A DNA stretch of 14,987 nucleotides. It comes from Pavlovales sp. CCMP2436 (taxonomy: Eukaryota; Haptophyta; Pavlovophyceae; Pavlovales). A program made the translations under genes and the position numbers. Position 1 is the stretch's first letter; each line of letters begins with the position of its first letter. The DNA lies in assembly GCA_026770615.1 (NCBI GenBank), contig MU631804.1, forward strand, positions 65,332 to 80,318, written 5' to 3'. Below, in pieces: positions 7,351-14,185 of this stretch. The notes beneath the pieces are model-generated. The model searched no databases. It worked only from the letters and a program-made list of their open reading frames with translations, and was not told the DNA's origin.

Positions 7351-7893
7351 GAGGTGGGGTGCGGCCGCCGGATGTCCAGCGGGAGTCACCTCTTCGCGGA
7401 GTCCACCATGCGACAACGCTGATACTGGATCGCCCTTTGCGCGGATATCGAGTTCGTTCGGGTTTGCTTGTGCGCCCAAGTCTCGAACGCCCACTGCCTT
7501 GTCAACGGTGAGTATGAGCCCGCGCGCACCCGAATGTTCGGCAAGGTGGCCCCCGAGTGAGTGACCGATTGCGTGAGCCTGACCGTATTTTGCCTGTACC
7601 TTCTCCATGAGCGCTTTGGTCCTTTGATGTCTCTGGCCAAATATGCCTACACCAAGTTGCAGGTTCTCGGACCAATCTGCCGCACTCACGCTTCCGCGGA
7701 AGCAAACAACTGCACCTGTGGCGGCTGAAAAAAACACCTTGGCCTCGTTCGAACTCAGTTTCAAGTCCATCGAATAACCCAGTTTTCCCATCTCCATGCC
7801 GGCTGCGTAGAGGGGCGCGTACGAGGCACGTAGGAATGCTGGCAAGTCTCGTCTTAGGATTTTACCAACAGCACCAAAGTCTTCCGGAGCCAT
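7276..7893 (-). CDS. Class-3-type lipase (alpha/beta hydrolase)
   Basis: This 205-residue protein has the class-3 lipase layout. AVVCFRGSVSAADWSENL (residues 61-78) matches the family's FRGT...DW..NL oxyanion region. GHSLGG (110-115) is the nucleophile elbow with S112. KGDPVSAL (153-160) supplies the catalytic Asp (D155), and the C-terminal YAHDYRHI supplies the His (H200 or H204). The compact size and the DKAVGVRDLG...AKGDPVS arrangement resemble lipases carried by polinton-like viruses and other large DNA viruses. No signal peptide is seen, so it may act from within the virion or cytosol. A membrane-breaching role is inference by analogy with parvoviral phospholipase. Its ATG overlaps the stop of the GIY-YIG gene as TAATG, suggesting translational coupling. 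A TATATAT (7921-7927) lies about 30 bp upstream and might allow separate transcription. Confidence 0.88.
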   Translation of the reverse strand: MAPEDFGAVGKILRRDLPAFLRASYAPLYAAGMEMGKLGYSMDLKLSSNEAKVFFSAATGAVVCFRGSVSAADWSENLQLGVGIFGQRHQRTKALMEKVQAKYGQAHAIGHSLGGHLAEHSGARGLILTVDKAVGVRDLGAQANPNELDIRAKGDPVSALSHGGLREEVTPAGHPAAAPHLLPGPIRAPLGMIIRGLYAHDYRHI

Positions 7894-8579
7894 TAAATGT
7901 TTCTCCCTGTGTAAGGCACCATATATAATTCTTTAGGAGTGTGTGCATTTCGGAAGCGTCGTGTTGGACCACCATCGACCCCACTCACCTCCGCACAACC
8001 CCCACGACCGATCGTGACCTGTACTTTGCCAACTTGCCTCACGTTTTGTCGCCACAGACTCCGTGTGAGCACATTTGGTACAAGAGGAAAAATCGAGTTT
8101 TGGTCGAGTGTTACATGCGAACCTCCTTGCTTCATTATCTTACCCGTACCCCTCTCGAAAACGTACCAGATGCCATCGACGGCTGTGCGAAGGTCCGTCA
8201 ACAGCTTGGCAACCGCGTTGTAAACGCCATCCGACGCTCCTAGCCATCTACGCCATTCCTTGTCATGCGAAGGTGCTTCCCATCCGTTTTCCTTGTTCGC
8301 CATACTGAGTACGCGTGTCTCGCGAGTCCGCACGAGTGATGGTGAAACGACAAGGTACCCGACCAGATCGAACGATTTACCGGGTGCTGTATAGGGCATA
8401 TAGTGAGAATAACCATGCATCGCTCGATTGTAGATATTTGTAGTCAGACCAAATTTGAGAAACGGGACCCTACTCCAGCCCGGCCAGATCACGTAAATCC
8501 CACTTACGCGTTTACCCTTTATGTTTGCGTTTGAGAGTGCTCTTCCTACTTGTGTGTGGCGTTCAACTGTGTCTATCAT
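7893..8579 (-). CDS. GIY-YIG-like nuclease domain protein
   Basis: From the ATG at 8579 the protein has 228 residues. The N-terminal half looks like a GIY-YIG domain. GIYVIW (27-32) matches the first signature strand and KFGLTTNIYNR (42-52) the second (YIG-like KFG plus the catalytic-type R52). RTRETRVL (85-92) is a candidate for the metal-binding Glu (E87). The C-terminal 130 residues are not recognised. The frame extends upstream through a poly-Lys run encoded by the 50-bp A tract to a GTG, but there is no ATG, so 8579 is used. It lies between the major capsid gene and the lipase, and its TAA overlaps the lipase ATG. Possible roles are genome processing, homing-like mobility or host DNA attack. 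Active-site completeness is uncertain because the signature is divergent. Confidence 0.65.
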   Translation of the reverse strand: MIDTVERHTQVGRALSNANIKGKRVSGIYVIWPGWSRVPFLKFGLTTNIYNRAMHGYSHYMPYTAPGKSFDLVGYLVVSPSLVRTRETRVLSMANKENGWEAPSHDKEWRRWLGASDGVYNAVAKLLTDLRTAVDGIWYVFERGTGKIMKQGGSHVTLDQNSIFPLVPNVLTRSLWRQNVRQVGKVQVTIGRGGCAEVSGVDGGPTRRFRNAHTPKELYMVPYTGRNI

Positions 8580-8608
8580 CAATCTCGCTTGAGTGCGATG
8601 ATAATTAC

Positions 8609-8610
<2 letters not shown>

Positions 8611-8660
<50 letters not shown>
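8611..8660. repeat. 50-bp homopolymer, T on plus strand (A on the sense strand)
   Basis: There are fifty consecutive T from 8611 to 8660. On the coding (minus) strand this is A50. It starts 18 nt after the stop of the major capsid gene and ends 31 nt before the GIY-YIG ATG. It could be a genome-encoded poly(A), a promoter or leader element, a slippage product or an assembly artefact. Confidence 0.95.
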
Positions 8661-8662
<2 letters not shown>

Positions 8663-8678
8663 TAGTGTCCACTCCTTC

Positions 8679-9956
8679 TCAGGCGTCGAACGTAATCGCG
8701 CCGTTGGCGAAAACGAGCGATTTTTCCATTTGCACGAAAGCATCGAGACGGATCGCACTCGTCTGCGTACCCAGATTGATCTCGAGAATGATGGTGCTGT
8801 CGATAAGGAGTCCGTCGCCCATTGCCTCCGTCATTGGGAAACATTGCAAACTCACACCGATCACAAACGCTGTATTCAGATAGTCGGCGGCGCTGACGCA
8901 CGTGCGAGCGGTAGACTCCGAAAGCTGCATCCCCATAGCCCTCATCAGCTCCATGCGAGATTCAGCACCAGCGGTGACGTACGAGGATGGAATGATAGTC
9001 GAACCAATTCGATACCGATATGACACATTTCCGACAGTGTCCCCGCCTGTGAAACGGTCCAGATTGAACACACCCAAAGCACCAAGATTTGCAGTTTTTC
9101 TAATAGCTACGAAAATCGCAGTGGCCGACTTTGCGCGCACCGCAATAGGCATGCTCACATAGTTTGATCCGGCGGCCACGGAGGTCGACGTCTGCACGAA
9201 ATCAACGCAAGGTACAGTAATTACACCTCCGTGGTCCATAACCATCTTACGCTCGACATTCGGGTCAATACGGATGTACGATACCCACATTTTGAAGTTA
9301 TCGATTGCGCACGTCCCAACGGGAGCAGCCGACCATTTACCGTAATTCAGTACGTCTGCGAGTTTGATGACGATCCTGACATTCTCCTTGGCTTGCGAGA
9401 TTGGCCAGGCACGCATCGACATAGAACCAAGGATCGAAATAAGAGGGACGCACACAGTGAGAAAACCGCCTGGTGCGATTGTGGCTCCCAGTCTTGCGTA
9501 ATAGGCATCGGCAAAATTGGCAGCGGTCAAAATAGCTGCCGGGACATAATCGGCCACACCACGCATTGTCCCCGATGTTGTATAATCGTCCGCACCGCAG
9601 CTAAAGTCGGTAAGAATCTGCTGGAGCAGGTTGTACTCTGAGATGGAACTCAACTGACGCGATCCGTGGAACACATCGATTTGAGAGAGAACGCATGCGG
9701 CCGACTTGTCAAGCTGGATGCTCTGCGCCGTTACGTTGTAGATACGGAAACTGAGGGCTGTCTGGCTAGGGTCGATCATCTGGCCAGGGGTCCCGCACGC
9801 CAGTTCCAGGATTATTTGCGATGACGGTGCAAAAGTAGCCCCATTTGTTGGCGTAATATAAGCCCGTATACATTCGCTTTTCACAGCCGGTGGGCGTGGT
9901 GAAAAATCATAAAAAGCAGGGATCGCGGGAGCGTACTGATGGTCGGTGTCGTTCAT
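8679..9956 (-). CDS. mcp: Probable major capsid protein (double jelly roll type)
   Basis: A 425-residue protein without signal peptide or membrane segments, rich in beta-strand-like alternating hydrophobic sequence. The region LSFRIYNVTAQSIQLDKSA, then VLSQIDVFHGSRQL and ISEYNLLQQILTD (about 68-117), resembles the first jelly roll of polinton-like and virophage capsid proteins: strand, GS turn, then a YN.L...L.D helix. The block PLISILGSMSMRAWPISQA followed by VRIVIKLADV (about 170-205) matches the usual PL.SG.LG...k..PL......L.i.L.L pattern between the two rolls. At 425 residues it is short for the family (usually about 500-600). Position supports the call: it follows the penton-like and pVI/pX-like genes in one leftward block. 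The ATG at 9956 is 38 bp after the preceding gene. The assignment is by pattern and context, not by a search. Confidence 0.75.
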   Translation of the reverse strand: MNDTDHQYAPAIPAFYDFSPRPPAVKSECIRAYITPTNGATFAPSSQIILELACGTPGQMIDPSQTALSFRIYNVTAQSIQLDKSAACVLSQIDVFHGSRQLSSISEYNLLQQILTDFSCGADDYTTSGTMRGVADYVPAAILTAANFADAYYARLGATIAPGGFLTVCVPLISILGSMSMRAWPISQAKENVRIVIKLADVLNYGKWSAAPVGTCAIDNFKMWVSYIRIDPNVERKMVMDHGGVITVPCVDFVQTSTSVAAGSNYVSMPIAVRAKSATAIFVAIRKTANLGALGVFNLDRFTGGDTVGNVSYRYRIGSTIIPSSYVTAGAESRMELMRAMGMQLSESTARTCVSAADYLNTAFVIGVSLQCFPMTEAMGDGLLIDSTIILEINLGTQTSAIRLDAFVQMEKSLVFANGAITFDA

Positions 9957-9994
9957 TGTAGATGTATCTGTACATTAGATTTTAATTCAATGTG

Positions 9995-10309
9995 CTACAT
10001 TTTCTCAAATTTGCTAGTCAAAAGTTTAACAACTCCTCCAGTTGCACTCGCGACGGAACCTGCAAGTCCCACCGTATTAACCATCGATTTTCCCACACCT
10101 ACAAGTCCTTGGACGATGGGGATATTTTTAAGCACCGGGATGGCCTCTGTCAGTCTTAGGGCTTGGTGTCCAATTTCTGAAATCTGCTGGGCTGCTTTAC
10201 CTGCGTTTGAAAGGAGCGAGCTCGTAAAACGTCCTATATTGCCGCTTCCTGCTCCGGCAGTGCGTCCGATTTGTTTTGCTCCTTGTGACAGTCGTCCGAG
10301 AAATCCCAT
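9995..10309 (-). CDS. Small Gly/Ala-rich pVI/pX-like minor capsid protein
   Basis: A 104-residue protein from the ATG at 10309 (upstream in-frame ATGs would overlap the penton gene). It opens MGFLGRLSQGAKQIGRTAG, an amphipathic, basic, Gly/Ala-rich helix. A Ser/Ala-rich central part follows, then a hydrophobic C-terminal half (IPIVQGLVGVGKSMV, then VGLAGSVASATGGVVKLL). Adintoviruses and polintons carry similar small proteins, compared with adenovirus pVI (membrane-lytic, hexon-binding) and pX (DNA core), usually beside the capsid genes, as here. It lies 34 bp after the penton gene and 38 bp before the major capsid gene. A membrane-active role is inferred from composition and position. Confidence 0.65.
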   Translation of the reverse strand: MGFLGRLSQGAKQIGRTAGAGSGNIGRFTSSLLSNAGKAAQQISEIGHQALRLTEAIPVLKNIPIVQGLVGVGKSMVNTVGLAGSVASATGGVVKLLTSKFEKM

Positions 10310-10343
10310 TTTTTGATGTTGGTAACAGTCCCATACATTTTTT

Positions 10344-10577
10344 TTAGACGGTGAAAACGGATAGAGCACAAGCCCACTCCAAACCATTTGTGTCGTATAG
10401 GTCTCCGTTGTCAGTCACAAGCTGAAGACGCAACGATGAGATGTTCTTTTTTGTTGTTTCGACAAGCATTGAGAACGGCGCGATGTAGGTCTGCGTAGAC
10501 CCCCATGCCACGCTTATCGGGATTGATGCGAATGTGTTTAGCGAGCTTCCATTCCCCAGCGAATCAGTGGTGTGCAA
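10344..10577 (-). CDS. Penton-like minor capsid protein, C-terminal part (frame-broken)
   Basis: This frame carries the natural C-terminus of the penton-like protein whose N-terminal part ends in another frame. It has no ATG at its head (TTG at 10577; the frame is open further upstream through about 10619). The sequence LNTFASIPI, then ISSLRLQLVTDNGDLYD, then NGLEWACALSVF is the closing beta-strand pattern typical of the single-jelly-roll pentons of this virus group (ending ...G...D.NG..W...L..). It overlaps the N-terminal frame by 40 bp and needs a -1 shift, equal to one missing base, to join. It is not a stand-alone gene. Confidence 0.75.
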   Translation of the reverse strand: MHTTDSLGNGSSLNTFASIPISVAWGSTQTYIAPFSMLVETTKKNISSLRLQLVTDNGDLYDTNGLEWACALSVFTV

Positions 10578-11122
10578 ACGAGTTGTGGAGCGATAAGGCG
10601 TATCGCTCGTGGGCCACGTATGTCGTAGAAATTTGGTAAGAATGTAGCGACTGTGGAAGTGGTAATCGGTGTAATGCTCCCGGTACCTAGGATTTGGTTC
10701 ATCGTAGCACCCAATGGATAAACGGTAGTTATATTCGTTGCGGATGAGTTTGTAAATTTCAATTTGACATCACCGGCGGTATATGAGACCGTGACAGTTC
10801 TGAGTGGGAATGCTGCGAGCCACGCGGCGTTGAAAGCCGTAACCAATGATGATATACCCGAATAGTAAGCGGGTGTCATGCTGAATGTGGAAATGGCACC
10901 CCCATTGTTGGTGTCGGCAAATCGGAATACATTATTTGAAGCATTTACGGTGTAGTGATTTATGGGGATCGCAGCCGACGCGAGTTGGATTAGAATCTTT
11001 TCGTCTTGACCGCAGATAAGTGGTATACCCAAATCCCAGTCGCAGAAATCACGCCGGTATTCGCCTAACGGAAAATAATCTGCTGATGTCGATGATAAGT
11101 AAATGAATTGTTGGCTCGACAT
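10538..11122 (-). CDS. Penton-like minor capsid protein, N-terminal part (frame-broken)
   Basis: From the ATG at 11122 the frame gives 194 residues, beginning MSSQQFIYLSSTSADYFP. Pentons of polinton-like viruses often open this way, with FxLxSxxSxxxFPxN and a strand-rich jelly roll after. Strands continue through VTVSYTAGDVKLKFTNSS and FYDIRGPRAIRLIAPQL, then the frame drifts into a short unrelated tail and stops at 10538, while the expected C-terminal strands continue in the -1 frame. Upstream the frame is open to 11290, but that part opposes the divergent plus-strand gene and the jelly-roll N-terminus starts at 11122. It is the first gene of the leftward capsid block and shares a 49-bp divergent promoter region with the gene at 11172. 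Confidence 0.75.
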   Translation of the reverse strand: MSSQQFIYLSSTSADYFPLGEYRRDFCDWDLGIPLICGQDEKILIQLASAAIPINHYTVNASNNVFRFADTNNGGAISTFSMTPAYYSGISSLVTAFNAAWLAAFPLRTVTVSYTAGDVKLKFTNSSATNITTVYPLGATMNQILGTGSITPITTSTVATFLPNFYDIRGPRAIRLIAPQLVCTPLIRWGMEAR

Positions 11123-11171
11123 TTGGTACTTGTTACCGAGATTTTTTTCTTGGGTACGAACATAATCCACA
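11123..11171. promoter_or_regulatory. Divergent promoter region
   Basis: Only 49 bp separate the start of the leftward penton-like gene (11122) from the start of the rightward gene at 11172, so both must be driven from this spacer or from within the opposite gene. It contains a T7 run and GGTAC repeated at about 11125 and 11155. No clear TATA box is present. Confidence 0.4.
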
Positions 11172-11564
11172 ATGTCTACCATAATGCCTATCACATCAAA
11201 TGATACACCAAATGACACAACAATCGATACAACGAAGGGATCAATTAACGCTACAACGACTGAACTTTCATCACACAAACCTGTCACCAAAGAACTGCCG
11301 GTCAGCCACGTGAATCCTGTCGTCGAACAGTCTACGCAAACAGCAAAACAGAAAGCGACACCGGGACAACTCCGCGCGTTAGCTGCGGCGCGTGATAAAT
11401 ATAACGCGGAGAGGACTCACACTAAGATGGAGAAACTGAGGCTGAAACTGCTTGGTTACTGCGTACCGGGTGTACCGCCATCATTACCTCCCCTCCACAC
11501 GTCTACTTCGTTGCCTATTCCTACTCCCACACCACCTATAGAGAAATATGTTAGGTACTGTTAA
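11172..11564 (+). CDS. Small Thr-rich, basic protein preceding the ATPase
   Basis: The ATG at 11172 opens 130 residues. The N-terminal 45 residues are Thr/Ser-rich and disordered-looking. A helical basic segment (about 60-95) contains GQLRALAAARDKYNAERTHTK and then MEKLRLKLLGYC, like the LxxARxxR helices of small DNA-binding or scaffold proteins in this virus group. The C-terminus is Pro/Thr-rich (PSLPPLHTSTSLPIPTPTPP). There is no membrane segment. Its TAA ends two bases before the ATPase ATG, indicating one transcript. A DNA-binding, scaffolding or packaging-accessory role is conjecture. Confidence 0.65.
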   Translation: MSTIMPITSNDTPNDTTIDTTKGSINATTTELSSHKPVTKELPVSHVNPVVEQSTQTAKQKATPGQLRALAAARDKYNAERTHTKMEKLRLKLLGYCVPGVPPSLPPLHTSTSLPIPTPTPPIEKYVRYC

Positions 11565-11566
11565 CT

Positions 11567-12286
11567 ATGAAACCAACAATCGTCGAAGAGGTTAATGAGA
11601 TAGAAATTCATACACCTACGTTCATGTGCGATACACCGTATCATGATGTCCCAAGTCCGCTTCCTCAGAACCATAGCTTCATATTGTTCTATGGACCGCC
11701 ACGCAGTGGTAAAAGCTCTCTAAGTACCGCTTTTTTGACGCAACAGCATCCTCCTATTTTCGTAAATCAATTCAATCGCGTGTTTGTTCTCGTACCACAG
11801 GGTTCGTTCGAATCGATGAAAGATAACCCGTTCAAAGGCCATCACTCGCTCGCACACGAGTTCAATAGCGAGATTCTCAGCGAGATCATTGCATGCTGTG
11901 AGGTATCGGCTAAAGCTGGCAAGGAGAGTTTATTGCTCATCGACGATTTCATGACATCGTTAAAGGACCCATCATTGCGTAAACAATTTGAAAAGGTTGT
12001 AGCGAATCGCCGTCATCTAAAACTCTCAGTGTGGGTTATATCGCAAACGTTTAATGCATTACCACTCAGCACGCGCAAACTGCTCTCACATATCGCGCTA
12101 TTCAAATCTGCAAATTTAAAGGAGATAGAAAACGTTCGTTCAGAATTAATTCCCCGCTCGCGTGAGGATTTTGATGCAATTTATCGTCATATCTTCAAAG
12201 TCGGCGGAGATCCGCACGCATTCATGTGGGTAGACGTTGCGTCTGGCGAGATCTACAACAAATTCTCGAGACTGGTTGTAACTTAA
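11567..12286 (+). CDS. Genome-packaging ATPase, A32/FtsK-HerA type
   Basis: A 239-residue P-loop ATPase. Walker A is GPPRSGKSS (residues 43-51, Lys49), preceded by the strand FILFYG. Walker B is LLLIDDF (122-128, D126/D127). A conserved NRRHLKLSVWVISQTFNALP block (about 146-165) matches the sensor region of the A32-like packaging ATPases of polintons, virophages and NCLDVs, as does the later SELIPRSREDFDAIYRH part. Length is usual for the family (about 200-260). It would power translocation of viral DNA into the preformed capsid. Start: the first ATG, two bases after the preceding stop. It is the most securely assigned gene in the window along with PolB. Confidence 0.95.
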   Translation: MKPTIVEEVNEIEIHTPTFMCDTPYHDVPSPLPQNHSFILFYGPPRSGKSSLSTAFLTQQHPPIFVNQFNRVFVLVPQGSFESMKDNPFKGHHSLAHEFNSEILSEIIACCEVSAKAGKESLLLIDDFMTSLKDPSLRKQFEKVVANRRHLKLSVWVISQTFNALPLSTRKLLSHIALFKSANLKEIENVRSELIPRSREDFDAIYRHIFKVGGDPHAFMWVDVASGEIYNKFSRLVVT

Positions 12287-12340
12287 AATTTACATAAAAT
12301 CGCATAAAATCGTATTAAAAATGACAAGTAGAATCACATC
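12287..12340 (+). promoter_or_regulatory. AT-rich 54-bp spacer
   Basis: The spacer between the ATPase and the 448-aa gene contains a direct repeat of CATAAAATCG (12293-12302 and 12303-12312, the second followed by TATTAAAAATG). It probably carries the promoter for the following gene, but no defined element could be assigned. Confidence 0.3.
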
Positions 12341-13687
12341 ATGACGCACTTTGTGATTCACAAAAACTACAGCGACCAATTCATGAATCCGTACGCGATT
12401 AAACCCTCAGATCCAAGACCACGCTCAACATTCTACACCACCCCTGATGGTAATCCATACGTGGGTGCAATGTACAGATTATGGCCGTCAAATGACATGT
12501 GGAGTGGAGTGCAGCTTGACAAATCCTCGGTGAAACTTACACTGCACAAGAATCCTATTTTGATCGACTACAGCGTGCCGATGCCCGAGTCTGCCCCTGA
12601 ACCCTTGAGGTCCGAGCTTACAGTGCTGAACGTCGGATACGGTATACCGGAGGTGACAATAATGTCTGATCCCCACCTTAAAGATTACATAAATCCACGC
12701 GATGCTCCGTTTCTTGCGCAGAGACTATCGCTCGGAGTTCTCCCTGCTCCATTCGTGGGTGCTAAAGTGGTTGACGCGACAGGCTTTGTTAATCCAAGTC
12801 AAATGAGTCCAATGAGTCTTGCCGTGTCTGTCAATGCTCCTCTACCCACGTACCTTGTTCAGCAGGTCCCAAGTACCCGTCAAATCTTTAACCCGATGGC
12901 ACCAGCGATATCCTCGGTTGCAGTACCGAGAATACCGGTCTCAACCAAACCGGCTGCCGGTCCTAGTGCCGGTCCAAGCTCCAGTCCAGCTCCCGCGACA
13001 CCGATCAAGGGGAGCCGAAAATCACCGGCTACATCAACTACACTTGCGATAAATCCGCGTACACCAAAGCCTGCTGCAGAGGCTATGACAATCACGGGCG
13101 TTCCAATTATACAATCGAATCCGAACCCTTCGACGCATGTAAGCGCTGAGGACCCAGGAGCTCTCGTTGTTCAGAATAGAGCGGCTGATATGTCTGCTGC
13201 GGCCGAGGCTAATGAGATTGCACATTTGAAGTCACAGGCACCGGCGTGGATCGAGATGCAACGTCCATCTTTGCGCGCAACCGACCTTCTCTCGATCAAA
13301 GACCTTAATCAATTCGTCTCCGACACACGTGACCAGTACCGGCTAAGCTACCTGGCAAATGCGCAAATCCCGCCTTCACGATACGCGCTGACCTTTATCA
13401 GTTTGACCTCTGTGCGCAACCTCGTCTATAGCGAGTACAACATCCAAAGAGCTAGGCAGCTTCACGAGCAGAATGCTCTCAATACGATATCTGCTCGATT
13501 CAAGGACAGTGGTAAAGCGAAGAGCATCGAACAAAAGCGGGTCGACGACGCACTCCTGCTGGCTACTGAGAAGAAGGCCAAGGCCGCGGCGCTTCGGAAG
13601 CAACAGCGCAAAGAAGCTGCAGCAAGGAAGGTCGTCGCGGATACGCTCGCTGGGATCGTCGTGCGCCGCCGGGCGCCACTGCCGTAA
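12341..13687 (+). CDS. 448-aa probable structural protein, Pro/Ala/Ser linker and basic coiled-coil tail
   Basis: The ATG at 12341 gives 448 residues in three parts. Residues 1 to about 185 form a compact, aromatic-containing domain (MTHFVIHKNYSDQFMNPYAI...). About 190-260 is a low-complexity Pro/Ala/Ser/Thr linker (GPSAGPSSSPAPATP). About 285-448 is helical and ends in a Lys/Ala/Arg-rich probable coiled coil (about 395-430) with the terminal sequence VVRRRAPLP. No signal peptide or membrane segment. I recognise no family. Position after the packaging ATPase and the linker-plus-basic-tail design suggest a virion component, for example an internal DNA-binding or scaffold protein. The proximity of the ATPase is the only functional hint. 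Confidence 0.75.
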   Translation: MTHFVIHKNYSDQFMNPYAIKPSDPRPRSTFYTTPDGNPYVGAMYRLWPSNDMWSGVQLDKSSVKLTLHKNPILIDYSVPMPESAPEPLRSELTVLNVGYGIPEVTIMSDPHLKDYINPRDAPFLAQRLSLGVLPAPFVGAKVVDATGFVNPSQMSPMSLAVSVNAPLPTYLVQQVPSTRQIFNPMAPAISSVAVPRIPVSTKPAAGPSAGPSSSPAPATPIKGSRKSPATSTTLAINPRTPKPAAEAMTITGVPIIQSNPNPSTHVSAEDPGALVVQNRAADMSAAAEANEIAHLKSQAPAWIEMQRPSLRATDLLSIKDLNQFVSDTRDQYRLSYLANAQIPPSRYALTFISLTSVRNLVYSEYNIQRARQLHEQNALNTISARFKDSGKAKSIEQKRVDDALLLATEKKAKAAALRKQQRKEAAARKVVADTLAGIVVRRRAPLP

Positions 13688-13902
13688 ATCTTTTATGACT
13701 ATTCACGGTTAAAACGTACGATCCAAAATGACTCGTGCACGGTATTGTCGCTCACTCTAAAAGGAGTTTTCGTCAGTGAATTTTTCGAGGTGTGCTCTCA
13801 TTTGGATTTGCCTCGTCCAACATTGGGGAAACGTTTTCGATTATTTTTTTTCATTTTCAAAACCATCTCTCTGTAATTCTCAGATTATTTTTTAGAACTC
13901 TC

Positions 13903-13910
13903 TATAAAAG
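13903..13910 (+). promoter_or_regulatory. TATA-box sequence without an obvious gene
   Basis: TATAAAAG on the plus strand is a textbook TATA box. Downstream it finds only a 17-codon frame at 13917. It could drive a non-coding RNA or be coincidental in AT-rich DNA. Confidence 0.35.
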
Positions 13911-14022
13911 AAATATATGTTAATAAAATCACAAAAGACCAAGCGGGAAAAGCCGCCAGGGCTCAATTAAGATCGTCCATTTTATCCGTGAATGATCCTA
14001 TTTGATTGTGTGATTTTCAATA

Positions 14023-14060
14023 TTTCATAAAAGATGGGACTCCGATGCTCTTTTATGAAA
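14023..14060. repeat. Perfect 12-bp inverted repeat with 14-nt loop
   Basis: TTTCATAAAAGA (14023-14034) and TCTTTTATGAAA (14049-14060) are exact reverse complements around a 14-base loop. It lies between the converging 448-aa gene (plus) and 117-aa gene (minus), where a bidirectional terminator, an origin hairpin or an insertion footprint would all be plausible. Confidence 0.8.
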
Positions 14061-14185
14061 AAACAACGATGGCGGAGAGTGACTCCGGACGGACGGCGTC
14101 TGGGACTCGGTGTGTCGGCCGCCACTCGTTGGACTTGGTCGGTCTTGGGTGGTCACGGACGACTACATTCGCGATAGGTGCGCGC

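Noticed and set aside
8580..8672. N-terminal extension of the GIY-YIG-like protein through a poly-Lys run
   Set aside because: It starts at GTG, has no ATG and is produced by the A50 homopolymer. The first ATG at 8579 leaves the whole domain intact.
11123..11290. 56-residue N-terminal extension of the penton-like protein
   Set aside because: It begins at GTG and is the complement of the divergent gene at 11172. The expected penton N-terminus begins at 11122.
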